From an uncultured Mycoplasmatota bacterium (lineage in GTDB: Bacteria; Bacillota_I; Bacilli_A; RF39; UBA660), in NCBI GenBank assembly GCA_948434005.1, contig CAOJEH010000004.1:62001-126000 (forward strand): a stretch of DNA of 64,000 bases, written 5' to 3'. The notes under the pieces are model-generated. The model had not been told where the DNA came from. It worked only from the letters and a program-made list of their open reading frames with translations, and searched no databases. A program made the translations under genes and the position numbers. Of this stretch, positions 9,511 to 19,129 are shown piece by piece. Within the stretch, counting starts at the first letter, position 1; each line of letters opens with the position of its first letter.

Positions 9511-9906
9511 TTATCTTTTCATAGCTTTATGTTTTAATTTACTCATAGCAAAGTACCTTTTTTTGTTTTCTTTTGTTTTACAAATAAAGCCTCCTAGTTC
9601 ATCTATAGATATTCCACCTATTTCCTTAATCTTGTAATATTTAGAATTACTCATAATTAATTCTGTTGGCTTTATTCCTCTTTCTTCCAAACCTTCTGGA
9701 TTTAATAAATAAAGATCTTCATAATCATCAGTAGCATATGAACCGCTACAACATAAATATAAATTATCAAATAAGTTCCCTGTAGTACCTAATAAATCTT
9801 CTTCTACTTCTGTTGTGCCAATAATTGTTGGTAAATATCCATTTTTATACATTTTTAACATTTTTCTAACAGAAACAACTTTATTTACAATTTTCACATT
9901 TCCCAT
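9511..9906 (-). CDS. Small conserved-looking cytoplasmic protein, function unknown
   Basis: A 131-residue protein I do not recognise. It has no signal peptide or membrane helix and is mixed alpha/beta by appearance, with LYLCCSGSYATDDYEDLYLL, a Cys pair next to Gly-Ser, and a basic C-terminus (KLKHKAMKR). ATG 9906 follows AGAGGTGAAAAA, so it is likely translated. It stands alone between galE and the YdjI-like gene, with a terminator upstream at 9973-9998. Confidence 0.6.
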   Translation of the reverse strand: MGNVKIVNKVVSVRKMLKMYKNGYLPTIIGTTEVEEDLLGTTGNLFDNLYLCCSGSYATDDYEDLYLLNPEGLEERGIKPTELIMSNSKYYKIKEIGGISIDELGGFICKTKENKKRYFAMSKLKHKAMKR

Positions 9907-9972
9907 TTTTTCACCTCTTCTTAATAATATTGTTCTTTATAATAAACCTTATCTAATATTTTGTCAAATAAT

Positions 9973-9998
9973 AAAAAAAGGCTCGTATAAGGAACCTT
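9973..9998 (-). terminator. Terminator after the YdjGHI-like cassette
   Basis: Minus-strand AAGGTTC / GAGCCTT stem (one T-G wobble) with a 7-base loop, followed by TTTTTTTATTATTT, just downstream of the stop at 10012. Confidence 0.7.
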
Positions 9999-10011
9999 TA
10001 TAAATATTTAT

Positions 10012-11100
10012 TTAAGCTACTTTATTTCCACACTTTGAACAGAACGCTCCATCTACTGGACTTCCACAATTAGTACAGAATTTTGCTCCATTTGTAGCTG
10101 CTGCTTGATTATTATTTTGACCTGGAGCACTATTAGTAGCAACTCCACCCATAACACCACCAGATGCCATATTCATCATACCAACACCCATAAAGCCATT
10201 AGCTGCACCTGAAGTATTATTTGCAGCATCCTGAACTGCATTTGCATAAGCTCCTGCAAGAGTACCTTGTTGCATTGCTCCATTAGCTGATAATTCATAA
10301 TTATCGATTTTCTTATTAGATTCATCATCAAGTGTAACTGATTCAACAACGAAACCTACAATACTTAAACCTCTATCTCTTATAGGTTGATCAAACACAC
10401 TTTCATCCATAAGTTTTTTAATTTCATCTGTAGAACTAGGTAAATCCATTGCTGGTGTTTTATATTTATCAGTACCTAACTCATTTAAAATATTTTGGAA
10501 TGACCCAATAACTTCAGATCTCATTTGCTCACAAATTTCTTCTTTTCTATATTCATCTGCAGTACCTGCTACTTTAGACATAAATACTGCTGGATCTGAT
10601 ATTTTAAATGTATATTTACCAAAACATTTAACTTGTACTCTTAGAGCAGTTTCCTTTCCAGTCATTTGATTTGGAATTGGATGTCCCCAATCTTGGAATG
10701 GTATTGGATTTGGAGTACCAAATTTATTATTCATAATTTCTTTTGCATTTAAGTAAAATACTGCTTGTTCTTTACTTGTAGCTCCATTATATACAAAACG
10801 AGTCCACATTTCTTTAAATACTGCACCAAATTGGCCTGCAAAAAAAGTTGGTGAAGAAGATTGATCAAAAGTATAAATTCCTTCCTCTGCAGTTGCATCT
10901 AAAATTTTACCACTTTCAAAAATAACTGCTATTTGTCCAGGTGATACCTGAATTGCACTATCTTTTGATATAATTCCATTAGGAGTAGATACCCTTTTCA
11001 TTAAAATATCTTGTCCTAAATCATCACATTTTATATAATCCTTCCATTGATCGTGTAGAGTGCTACCTACTGCCCCTACTGCTGCTTTAATTAATCCCAT
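10012..11100 (-). CDS. SPFH-domain protein with C-terminal zinc ribbon (YdjI-like)
   Basis: A 362-residue protein. The first 270 residues are a virion-core/SPFH-like domain as in Bacillus subtilis YdjI (QVSPGQIAVIFESGKI, RVQVKCFGKYTFKISDP, GLSIVGFVVESVTLD). A Gly/Ala/Met/Asn-rich linker follows, then a zinc ribbon with CTNCGSPV and FCSKCG. In B. subtilis the YdjI protein scaffolds a membrane-stress complex with YdjF (PspA-like), YdjG and YdjH. Here the two genes upstream are YdjG- and YdjH-like, in the same order. No PspA-like gene lies adjacent. ATG 11100 follows AGGAAAGAGG. Confidence 0.85.
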   Translation of the reverse strand: MGLIKAAVGAVGSTLHDQWKDYIKCDDLGQDILMKRVSTPNGIISKDSAIQVSPGQIAVIFESGKILDATAEEGIYTFDQSSSPTFFAGQFGAVFKEMWTRFVYNGATSKEQAVFYLNAKEIMNNKFGTPNPIPFQDWGHPIPNQMTGKETALRVQVKCFGKYTFKISDPAVFMSKVAGTADEYRKEEICEQMRSEVIGSFQNILNELGTDKYKTPAMDLPSSTDEIKKLMDESVFDQPIRDRGLSIVGFVVESVTLDDESNKKIDNYELSANGAMQQGTLAGAYANAVQDAANNTSGAANGFMGVGMMNMASGGVMGGVATNSAPGQNNNQAAATNGAKFCTNCGSPVDGAFCSKCGNKVA

Positions 11101-11128
11101 ATTATTAACCTCTTTCCTTATTTATTAT

Positions 11129-12007
11129 TTAAAATCCGTGGCCTCCGCCACCATGACTTCCGCCACTACTTCCACTGTGTGTAGAACTTCCTCCACCACT
11201 GCTTCTTTCAATTTTATGTCTAGTTGTATTAGATGATATTAATACATCACTAATACTTTTTATATTAACACTTTCTTTATTTAAATACTCTTCCGCTGTT
11301 GTTGCTTTTCTAACAAGTTTATTTTTACTTATTAAAATCCCCATAATTATTGCAGTTACAATAGCACTAAATACTATAGATACTACAACTGGATTAAAAC
11401 TACCTTTTCCATAACTAGAATTGTTTTTAGGAAAACCAGCTTCTGCATAGTCCCCAATTATCTCTATATAATCACTTGTACCTTCATAGTAATCTTGATC
11501 AGTCATATATTGATATACCTTATCAAGAGCCTCATCAATTCTATAATCATTATACATATCTATAGCAGTACCTGTTGTAGACATATATATTTCACGTGTT
11601 TGCATATCAATAAGAAATAAAACTCCATCTCTATTACTACTAATACCAAAATCATTATAATCATAAAAATCATCTGCATATTCCATTGGTGAAGCTTTAT
11701 TATTTTTATCAATAGTCACTATAACTAAATCCATATTATATGAATTAATATAACTATTTACTTTATTATATAATAACTTTTCTTCTTCGTCATCATATAA
11801 ATCTGCAAAATCATAAATCTTCTCTTTAGCATCTACAGCTGGAGTAGTTAAAATATTATTTCTATTTGAATCATTAACTTCTATCCAATCATTAATTAAA
11901 TAATTAGAATCTGTTCTTATATTAGTATTTGTACTAGCAGATACTAGTTTAATATTAAATATAAAACTTATAACTATAATAAAAACTATTTTTAAATATC
12001 TTTTCAT
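11129..12007 (-). CDS. TPM-domain membrane protein, YdjH/YgcG-like
   Basis: A 292-residue protein with a signal peptide (MKRYLKIVFIIVISF, cleavage after about residue 24). An extracytoplasmic TPM (YgcG) domain follows at about 55-190: VDAKEKIYDFADLY, VTIDKNN, DGVLFLIDMQTREIYMSTTG. One membrane helix lies at about 207-225. The cytoplasmic tail ends in repeated Ser/Gly/His (HSGSSGGSHGGGGHGF), typical of this family. It corresponds to YdjH in the B. subtilis ydjFGHI cassette and lies 4 bases downstream of the zinc-ribbon gene. A structural or protease-like role in membrane stress is inference. Confidence 0.82.
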   Translation of the reverse strand: MKRYLKIVFIIVISFIFNIKLVSASTNTNIRTDSNYLINDWIEVNDSNRNNILTTPAVDAKEKIYDFADLYDDEEEKLLYNKVNSYINSYNMDLVIVTIDKNNKASPMEYADDFYDYNDFGISSNRDGVLFLIDMQTREIYMSTTGTAIDMYNDYRIDEALDKVYQYMTDQDYYEGTSDYIEIIGDYAEAGFPKNNSSYGKGSFNPVVVSIVFSAIVTAIIMGILISKNKLVRKATTAEEYLNKESVNIKSISDVLISSNTTRHKIERSSGGGSSTHSGSSGGSHGGGGHGF

Positions 12008-12011
12008 ATTA

Positions 12012-13061
12012 TCAACCTCCTATCACCATAAGCACCAAGAAGGTTATTAATGCTATTCCTATAAATAATAAAATTGACATTATTATAGTTTTAGATACAT
12101 TAAGTGGAATATTACCTACTATTTCGCCAGTCTGCCCATTCATTGCAAAGGTATAAATTTTATCTTTATACTTAATATTTACCATCCAAACAGGTAATAA
12201 TATATAATCATCACTTATCTTAGTGAGTGCTATACTATTACTCGCAACTACTTTAGTTTGATGTACTACTGTAGCTTCAGTCATAGCTATTGTTGTATTC
12301 ATGGCCCTTGTATTAGCTCTTTCTATAGCTGTATTACTATCAACATCATACTTTTCTGCTAAAAACCCAGATAAATATGCATGATTATAATCAACTAAAT
12401 CATTAAAATCAAACGGTTCTATAGAATCCATTAAATCATCATCAAATCTTGAAGAACCATCTACTAAAATCCGACTAAAATACATAGAACTATCTCTCTT
12501 AACTAAATATTTATCAGTTTTTGTATATCTATAATTATAATCACTCCATGTTTTTATATCTGTAGCAGAAAAATCAATCTGACCAGATGCTTTTATATCA
12601 TATGTCCAAAATGGAATGTATACACCTGTTATCTTTTCTATATTTTCTTCCTTATTAAAAAATTTTGGCATTAAAATTCGACCCTTTGATAATCCTTTAA
12701 ATGCCTTTATAGCGTCTTCCTTAACTTTTTTAAATGGAATTATTTTAGTTGGTGATATACCGCCATCTATCTTATCTTTTAAAATAGTTGTACTTCCACA
12801 ATAAACACAGAAAGTTGCAGTAGTTTGCTCATCTGCCATAACTTCTGCTCCACAGTTTTTACAAGTATAAATATCTAAATTATCTAATTTTTTCTTAGGC
12901 GTAGTTTTCTTATTTGCTTTCTCACTTGATGCATTATTATATTTTTTCATCTCTTCTAAAGTAAACTTGCTGCCACAGTATTCACAATCCCATTTTTGAT
13001 TTTTAGGATTGAATGTGATTTTAGCACCACATGATGGACATTTATTGTCCAATACTTCCAC
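12012..13061 (-). CDS. Double zinc-ribbon membrane protein (YdjG-like)
   Basis: A 349-residue protein beginning with a TFIIB-like zinc ribbon (CPSCGAKI and CEYCGSKF), then a Lys-rich linker and a second ribbon (CKNCGAEV and CVYCGST). A beta-rich domain follows (KFFNKEENIEKITGVYIPFW, LPVWMVNIKYKDKIYTFAMN), and one C-terminal membrane helix at about 325-345. This layout is that of YdjG. It starts with GTG 13061. It is the first gene of the cassette with the TPM and SPFH genes, and the three products probably form one membrane complex. Confidence 0.83.
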   Translation of the reverse strand: MEVLDNKCPSCGAKITFNPKNQKWDCEYCGSKFTLEEMKKYNNASSEKANKKTTPKKKLDNLDIYTCKNCGAEVMADEQTTATFCVYCGSTTILKDKIDGGISPTKIIPFKKVKEDAIKAFKGLSKGRILMPKFFNKEENIEKITGVYIPFWTYDIKASGQIDFSATDIKTWSDYNYRYTKTDKYLVKRDSSMYFSRILVDGSSRFDDDLMDSIEPFDFNDLVDYNHAYLSGFLAEKYDVDSNTAIERANTRAMNTTIAMTEATVVHQTKVVASNSIALTKISDDYILLPVWMVNIKYKDKIYTFAMNGQTGEIVGNIPLNVSKTIIMSILLFIGIALITFLVLMVIGG

Positions 13062-13100
13062 TTTTTATCACATCCCATCTATAAAAATTATATCATACAG

Positions 13101-13126
13101 AAAAAGAATTAGTACTAATTCTTTTT
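13101..13126. terminator. Bidirectional hairpin at the end of the rml operon
   Basis: A 26-base perfect palindrome, AAAAAGAATTAGT and its complement, giving a T-run on both strands. It overlaps the stop codon of the rmlC-rmlD fusion gene at 13115. Confidence 0.8.
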
Positions 13127-14581
13127 AACTTGACGTAAACGCGGATTTCTTTTAATTAATTCTTCACAATAACGATCAACAGCATCTTGCCATGTTGGTA
13201 ACATAGTAAAACCAGCATCTACTAGTTTTTCTTTGCTTAATTTAGAGTTTCTTGGTCTTTCAGCTTGTTGAGGAAGAATTTTTTGATACTCTTCTGTTGA
13301 AACAGGAATTACCTTCATATCTATTCCATTGCTTTTAAATATATATTCTGCAAATTCTGCCCAAGAACAGAATCCATCATTATTAACATGATATGTACCA
13401 TATTTATCACTATGAGCCATTTCTACTAAACGGTTAGCTAAATCAACTGTATATGTTGGACTTCCTATTTGATCATCAACAACAGTTACTTCATTTCTAT
13501 TTTGAGATAAATTAATCATTGTTTTTATAAAATTATTACCATTAATTCCAAATACCCAAGAGATTCGTGTAATAAAATGTTTAGGATTGCGTCTTATTTC
13601 TTCTTCACCTTCGTATTTTGTTTTTCCATAAACACTCATTGGATTAATTACATCATCTTCTTTGTAATATCCATCTTTTTTACCATCAAAAACGTAATCA
13701 GTTGACATATAAATTACTTTGGCATCTACTTCCAAAGAAGCATCAACTATATTCTTAGTTCCTTCTACATTTACTAGACGTACTTTATCTTCTTCCTCTT
13801 CTGCTTTATCTACGGCAGTCCACGCAGCACAATGGAAAATGACATCAGGATTATAATCCTTTACTATTTTAAATACTTGTTCGCGATTTGTGATATCCAT
13901 CTCTTGAAGATCTAGTGCTAAATAATCATATTCTCCTCGTTGTTCTAATTCTCTAGCAATGTCATAACCTAATTGTCCATTATAACCTGTAATTAAATAT
14001 CTAGTTTTATCACATCTAAATTTAGTAGAGCAATCTTTTAAAGTGTCACGAACTTTATCTTTTTCTGATAGAATAAATTCTTTAATATCATATTTTTTCT
14101 TATATTCATCCCAAGGTATATTTAAAGCTGGATCACTCCATAAAATACCATCTTCATAACTCGGCATGTATTTATTATTTACAAAGTATTCAAACTCAGA
14201 ATTATCTTCTAAACATAAGTATGCATGTGCAAAGCCACGAGGTACATATAACATATTACCTTTTTCTGGAGTTAACTCTATAGCAAAGTATTTTCCATAA
14301 CTTGGAGAGTCAACTCTTATATCTACAACTACATCTAAAACTTTTCCTCGTACACATCTTACTACTTTTGCTTGGCAATAAGGATTTTTTTGAAAATGTA
14401 GTCCTCTCAAAACTCCTTTAACACTATCAGAATTACTAACTTGCTTAATTTCATGAAATCCAGCTTCTATTAATTGCTCAGAAGTAACAGATTTAAAGCC
14501 TCCTCTATTATCACCAAATCTCTTTGGAGTTAATACATAGCAATCTTGTAAATTTGTTTTTTCTATTTCCATATTTATCAT
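13115..14581 (-). CDS. rmlC-rmlD: Fused dTDP-4-dehydrorhamnose 3,5-epimerase / dTDP-4-dehydrorhamnose reductase
   Basis: A 488-residue bifunctional protein carrying the last two steps to dTDP-L-rhamnose. Residues 1-185 are an RmlC cupin: FGDNRGGFKS, VLRGLHFQ with the catalytic His, VVDIRVDSPSYGKY, YVPRGFAHAYLCL. Residues about 200-480 are an RmlD reductase: YLITGYNGQLGYDIA, HCAAWTAVDKAEEE, STDYVFDG and the YGKTKYEGE tyrosine/lysine, then RISWVFG. The join is a short charged linker (residues 185-200). It lies 27 bases downstream of rmlA. Start MINMEIEK at ATG 14581. Confidence 0.93.
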   Translation of the reverse strand: MINMEIEKTNLQDCYVLTPKRFGDNRGGFKSVTSEQLIEAGFHEIKQVSNSDSVKGVLRGLHFQKNPYCQAKVVRCVRGKVLDVVVDIRVDSPSYGKYFAIELTPEKGNMLYVPRGFAHAYLCLEDNSEFEYFVNNKYMPSYEDGILWSDPALNIPWDEYKKKYDIKEFILSEKDKVRDTLKDCSTKFRCDKTRYLITGYNGQLGYDIARELEQRGEYDYLALDLQEMDITNREQVFKIVKDYNPDVIFHCAAWTAVDKAEEEEDKVRLVNVEGTKNIVDASLEVDAKVIYMSTDYVFDGKKDGYYKEDDVINPMSVYGKTKYEGEEEIRRNPKHFITRISWVFGINGNNFIKTMINLSQNRNEVTVVDDQIGSPTYTVDLANRLVEMAHSDKYGTYHVNNDGFCSWAEFAEYIFKSNGIDMKVIPVSTEEYQKILPQQAERPRNSKLSKEKLVDAGFTMLPTWQDAVDRYCEELIKRNPRLRQVKKN

Positions 14582-14608
14582 AATTATATCCTATACCTCT
14601 CTTATATT

Positions 14609-15487
14609 TTAATCATCTAACTTACTAATCTCTAACAAATGTGCACCATAAGTATTCTTTTTCATTAAATCTGCCTGTTCTAGCAACTTTTCTTTTGATA
14701 ACCATCCATTTTTATATCCGATTTCTTCTGGACAACAAATAGTAATATTTTGATTTTCTTGAACCATACCTACAAAATTAGATGCATCAGATAAACTTTT
14801 AAATGTTCCTGTATCAAACCAACCATAACCCTCATTTAATGTAACAACTTCTAGCCTATCCTCATCAAGAAATAATTTATTTAAGTCTGTTATTTCTAAT
14901 TCACCTCTAGCAGACGGTTTTAACTGTTTTGCCTTTTCTATAACACTATTATCATAGAAATATAAACCTGTAACTGCATAATCACTTTTAGGATGTTTTG
15001 GTTTTTCTTCAATACTAATTACTTTACCTTCTCTATCAAATTCAACAACTCCGAATCTTTCAGGATCATGAACATGATAACCAAATACAGTAGCTCTATC
15101 ATTTTTTGCATTTTCTTTTGCTTTAGCTAATTCTTTTCTTAAACCAGAACCATAAAAAATATTATCTCCTAGTATCATTGCAACACTATCATTACCAATA
15201 AATTCTTCTCCAATTATAAATGCTTGTGCAAGACCATCAGGGGAAGGTTGTTCTTTATAACTTAAACGTATACCAAACTTAGAACCATCACCTAATAATT
15301 TTTTAAATCTAGGTAAATCCTCAGGAGTTGAAATTATTAATATATCTCTAATTCTTGCTTGCATTAAAACAGATAACGGATAATAAATCATTGGTTTATC
15401 ATAAATTGGCATTAACTGTTTAGATGTCACTTGTGTCAATGGATAAAGTCTAGTACCAGACCCTCCTGCTAAAATAATTCCTTTCAT
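14609..15487 (-). CDS. rmlA: Glucose-1-phosphate thymidylyltransferase
   Basis: A 292-residue nucleotidyltransferase joining dTTP and glucose-1-phosphate, the first step to dTDP-rhamnose. The signature is [15 protein letters not shown] at residues 4-18, with [25 protein letters not shown] (metal-binding Asp), [20 protein letters not shown] and YGWFDTGT. Its ATG overlaps the TGA of the upstream glycosyltransferase (ATGA), so the two are translationally coupled. The SD AAGGAGG lies inside the end of that gene. Confidence 0.96.
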   Translation of the reverse strand: MKGIILAGGSGTRLYPLTQVTSKQLMPIYDKPMIYYPLSVLMQARIRDILIISTPEDLPRFKKLLGDGSKFGIRLSYKEQPSPDGLAQAFIIGEEFIGNDSVAMILGDNIFYGSGLRKELAKAKENAKNDRATVFGYHVHDPERFGVVEFDREGKVISIEEKPKHPKSDYAVTGLYFYDNSVIEKAKQLKPSARGELEITDLNKLFLDEDRLEVVTLNEGYGWFDTGTFKSLSDASNFVGMVQENQNITICCPEEIGYKNGWLSKEKLLEQADLMKKNTYGAHLLEISKLDD

Positions 15488-16350
15488 TTTTTTAAACCTC
15501 CTTTAAAGAAACATCTTATATATAGAATTACTAATGATAATCTATTAGTAAAATCTAACCATTTTAACTCTTTCTCATTTGCTTCTAAATACTTATAAAC
15601 AAAGTATCTTTGACTTTTTTTAAGTTCTTTATATTTATTTATCCTATTAATATTTTTATCTATAGTAACAGAATGATCATGAATAATAACTACATTATTG
15701 TCTACTGCTACTTGATAATCCATCTCTTCTAATCTTTTAGAAAGTATTTGTTCTTCATAATATAAGAAAGTTTTTTCATCAAAATAATCTATCTGTCTTA
15801 AAGCTAGTCCACTTACACAAAAGAAACATCCTGATACCACTCCAACTATAGATAAGTCCTCTTTATAATGTGCTTCATCATATAAAATATGCTTTTTATA
15901 TTTTCTACTAACTAATGGTAAGTTAAATTTTATTTCATCCTTTATAGTAGGCATCATCCAGCCTCTATTTAAGCTCCTATTTTCAACTATAGTAGGTCCA
16001 ACTACTGCAATAGAATGCTTTCCAATATCACTACTTAGTTTTTCTAAATCCTCTTCTTTACTTATAATAATATCTGAATTAGAAAAGATTATATTACAAT
16101 CTTCTAACTTTTCAATAACTCGTCTTGCTCCAATATTAAGGCCTGCTGCATAACCTTTATTTTCCCTAGCTTCAATAATTTCTATTTTTTCATTTTCATA
16201 TTTTTTTAGATATTCTAAAGAATTATCTGTAGAACAATTATCTACAATAACAATTAAATCTAGACATTTATAATCCTTAATTTTATCTAATAAAAAACCA
16301 GTGGTTTTGCAATCATTATAGTTAACGATTACCATTCCTAATTTAGTCAT
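15484..16350 (-). CDS. GT2 rhamnosyltransferase-like protein
   Basis: A 288-residue family 2 glycosyltransferase. It has [37 protein letters not shown] and a metal site in SNSDIII, then [12 protein letters not shown] and FFYEEQ-like [15 protein letters not shown]. This is the WbbL/RfbF rhamnosyltransferase pattern. There is no membrane helix apart from a hydrophobic C-terminal stretch. It overlaps rmlA by four bases, so a dTDP-L-rhamnose donor is the natural inference. It ends in TGA, showing that TGA is a stop in this genome. Confidence 0.88.
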   Translation of the reverse strand: MTKLGMVIVNYNDCKTTGFLLDKIKDYKCLDLIVIVDNCSTDNSLEYLKKYENEKIEIIEARENKGYAAGLNIGARRVIEKLEDCNIIFSNSDIIISKEEDLEKLSSDIGKHSIAVVGPTIVENRSLNRGWMMPTIKDEIKFNLPLVSRKYKKHILYDEAHYKEDLSIVGVVSGCFFCVSGLALRQIDYFDEKTFLYYEEQILSKRLEEMDYQVAVDNNVVIIHDHSVTIDKNINRINKYKELKKSQRYFVYKYLEANEKELKWLDFTNRLSLVILYIRCFFKGGLKK

Positions 16351-16424
16351 TTAAATCTCCTCTTATACATTTATTATAAAACAATTAGGTTATTAATGCA
16401 ACCGATAGAAAAAGATAATTAAAT

Positions 16425-16447
16425 AAAAAAAGGAAAAACTATTTCCT
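16425..16447 (-). terminator. Terminator after the 16439-18151 ABC gene
   Basis: Minus-strand AGGAAA / TTTCCT stem followed by TTTTTTATTT, overlapping the last codons of the gene. Confidence 0.65.
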
Positions 16448-18151
16448 ATTTTGTAATCTTTTATAATACATATTTTTCCTTATTAAATCAGTATGATTAC
16501 CTTCTCCTACTTTTCTACCTTTATTAATAATAATTAACTTATCTGCTCTTTTCATTAATTCTTTTTTATGAGTAATTACTATTACTGTATGATCATTACT
16601 TAAATCTAATAAAATATCAATTATACTATTAGTAGTTTTTGGGTCTAGTGAAGAAGTAACTTCATCAAATAATAATACTTTAGAGCCTGTAAGTAATACT
16701 CTAGCAAGTGATAATAATCTCTTTTGTCCACCAGATAAATTAGTAGAGTTTTCATCTAAAATAGTATCATATCCTTTATCTAGAGACATTATAAAATCGT
16801 GAATTCCTATCTTTTTACATACTTCTTTTTGAAAAGTATGATCTTTATTTACTAAATTCAAATTTTCCCTAATACTTAAGTTAAACATAAATGTATCTTG
16901 ATTAACTATAGATATTACTTTACTATAATCTTCTCTTTTTAAAGTATTAATATTATTTCCATCTAACAAAATATACCCACTATTAGGAGACCATAATCTT
17001 AATAACAAATTAAATATTGTAGTTTTTCCACTACCTGCCTTACCTGCTAAAACTGTTAAACAATTAGATTCAACCACAAAAGAAATATTTTTTAAAGTAG
17101 GTATTTTTTCATAAGAAAAATTAACTTTTTTAAATTCTATTACTCCATTAACATCATCTACTTTATTTATACATAATGAATTTGTGGTATCTGATTTATA
17201 CTCTAATATTTTATATATCCTTAATAAAGATACATTTTCATCTTCAATAGATGCTTCCTTATCCATAATTTCTATAGTGGAATTAAAAAAATTATCATAA
17301 TAAGATACTAATAATATAATAAGACCTATACTAATATTACCTTTAGAAATAGAAAATATAGAATATATAAATAGAAGAACTTTACCTAAATATATAATAC
17401 CCTTTAAAATACATTTTTGAATAATCATATACTTTCTTTTAGTTATATAAGCTTTTTGCCAATTTCTTCTATAAACACCAAATTTATGGTTAATACCCTT
17501 AGTAAAATTTAGGGATAATATATCTTTTAGACCAGATAAAACTTCTGATAATAGTCCTAATAACTTATCACTCCATCCTATTTGAACATCTAAATAATAA
17601 GCACTTTTTTTATTCATATAATGAGATGATAGAAGATATATTATCCCTAATAATAAAATACCTATCCCTACTATATAACTATTAATAAAAAAACATATTA
17701 AAATAATTATTATCTTTAAAGACCTAGTAATAATACCATAAAAATTATCAGCCATTTCAGATATATCTATTAAATCCATATTAATACTATTTATAATTCT
17801 ACCTTTTGGAATAGTTTTTTGATAATCATAATCAAATGTATATATTTTATCAACTATTTTTTTATGTAATGTTACATAATTATATTTTAAAAATCTAGAG
17901 TATGTAATACAATCAATTGTAGATAAAAACATAGATAAAATATATATAATAGTTAAAATAATTACATAGTAAATTGCAGTATTATAATACCCATTTGTAA
18001 TTAAATCTAAAACCCTTGATATAATAAAAGGGATAACTAAATCAAGTATATTTGAAAATAAAGCAGTTATATAAAATGGTATTAACTTACTTCTATCTTC
18101 TTTTATTAAACTATAATATCTTTTAAATATATAAATATTATCTTTTATCAT
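16439..18151 (-). CDS. ABC exporter, fused permease and ATPase
   Basis: A 570-residue type IV ABC half-transporter with six membrane helices in about residues 1-300 and an ATPase domain after 340. The Walker A is AGKAGSGKTT, the signature NLSGGQKR, the Walker B VLLFDEVTSSLD and the H-loop VITHKK, so the ATP site is complete and it probably works as a homodimer. The substrate is unknown. An AraC-type regulator with a GyrI-like ligand domain lies upstream on the same strand, which suggests an inducible drug or peptide exporter. It is a clear paralogue of the 41987 and 43686 proteins: all share IxNSI near residue 120 and the D-(E/D)-(V/I)-T-(S/T)-S-L-D Walker B. Confidence 0.9.
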   Translation of the reverse strand: MIKDNIYIFKRYYSLIKEDRSKLIPFYITALFSNILDLVIPFIISRVLDLITNGYYNTAIYYVIILTIIYILSMFLSTIDCITYSRFLKYNYVTLHKKIVDKIYTFDYDYQKTIPKGRIINSINMDLIDISEMADNFYGIITRSLKIIIILICFFINSYIVGIGILLLGIIYLLSSHYMNKKSAYYLDVQIGWSDKLLGLLSEVLSGLKDILSLNFTKGINHKFGVYRRNWQKAYITKRKYMIIQKCILKGIIYLGKVLLFIYSIFSISKGNISIGLIILLVSYYDNFFNSTIEIMDKEASIEDENVSLLRIYKILEYKSDTTNSLCINKVDDVNGVIEFKKVNFSYEKIPTLKNISFVVESNCLTVLAGKAGSGKTTIFNLLLRLWSPNSGYILLDGNNINTLKREDYSKVISIVNQDTFMFNLSIRENLNLVNKDHTFQKEVCKKIGIHDFIMSLDKGYDTILDENSTNLSGGQKRLLSLARVLLTGSKVLLFDEVTSSLDPKTTNSIIDILLDLSNDHTVIVITHKKELMKRADKLIIINKGRKVGEGNHTDLIRKNMYYKRLQNRK

Positions 18152-18190
18152 ATAACCACCCGATTCTAATATCTCATAAAAGATAATAAT

Positions 18191-18225
18191 AAAAATGACA
18201 TTTTATATATTAAAAATGTCATTTT
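18191..18225 (-). terminator. Strong terminator after the AraC-type regulator
   Basis: A 13-base perfect stem (AAAATGACATTTT and its complement) with an 8-base loop, followed on the minus strand by TTATTATTA. It overlaps the stop at 18219 and would uncouple the regulator from the ABC gene. Confidence 0.75.
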
Positions 18226-19004
18226 ATAGAAATTAATAATTCTACATAATCATTATAATATTTTTCTATTACAGGAATATCTCTAATCTTAAATTTTAAT
18301 GATTGAATATATTCATTATAAGACTTTATTATTTTATTAGTTATATCAATAGATTTAAGAGATGATGTTGTAAATGAAATATAATTAGATTGTGGTAATT
18401 CTATTTTTATAAGTCCCTCTACTTCTTTTTCAATTAAGCAATAATATATAGAGGAATTATCATCTTCCCTATATAAAAAACCATACCTATTCACTTCATT
18501 AAAAATAGGATACTTCTTCTTTACCTCTTTCCAAAATTTTGGTATATCTTTGTTTTTAGTATCAAATTTAATTCTTTTACCAACACCATATAAAACTATC
18601 TTTTTATTATAATAAATATTATACTTAATATCTTCACTCATTAGATCTTGATTAAATACTTTTTTAGGAAAAAGTTTAAAAGAAAAATTATCTTTTACTA
18701 CATTTTTAGGAGATAAACCATGAAACTTTTTAAAAGCTCTAGTAAATGCTTCTGAAGAGCTATAGCCATACTTTAAAGCTACATCTATTACTTTAGATCC
18801 GCTTTTTAAATCATCTACACAAATACTTAATCTTCTATTTCTAATATATTCTGATATACCACAACCTACAAGAAGTGGAAAAATATTTTTAATAACTAAT
18901 TCATTAAGCCCTGTTAGTTTTGATAAATCTCTTACCTTAATATTACTTAATAAATTATCTTCAATATAAGTAATAATAGAATTCATCTGTTTATAAATAT
19001 TCAT
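18219..19004 (-). CDS. AraC-family regulator with GyrI-like effector domain
   Basis: A 261-residue regulator. Residues about 1-105 form two AraC helix-turn-helices: VRDLSKLTGLNELVI, then VALKYGYSSSEAFTRAFKKF with HGLSPKNV. Residues about 130-261 resemble the GyrI/AraC effector-binding domain that senses small amphipathic or cationic compounds (as in Rob and BmrR). The N-terminal placement of the HTH fits this subclass. ATG 19004 follows GGTAGTGG; the ATG at 19019 lacks an SD. It probably controls the downstream ABC exporter. Confidence 0.85.
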   Translation of the reverse strand: MNIYKQMNSIITYIEDNLLSNIKVRDLSKLTGLNELVIKNIFPLLVGCGISEYIRNRRLSICVDDLKSGSKVIDVALKYGYSSSEAFTRAFKKFHGLSPKNVVKDNFSFKLFPKKVFNQDLMSEDIKYNIYYNKKIVLYGVGKRIKFDTKNKDIPKFWKEVKKKYPIFNEVNRYGFLYREDDNSSIYYCLIEKEVEGLIKIELPQSNYISFTTSSLKSIDITNKIIKSYNEYIQSLKFKIRDIPVIEKYYNDYVELLISIK

Positions 19005-19129
19005 AATACCACTACCCATTTATATAATATCATAAAATTATAAAAATACATATTTACGTAAAGAAAAAGATTACTTATATCTATTTGTATAATAATATTA
19101 TATAATATAAATAAGGATAAGGTGGTTAT

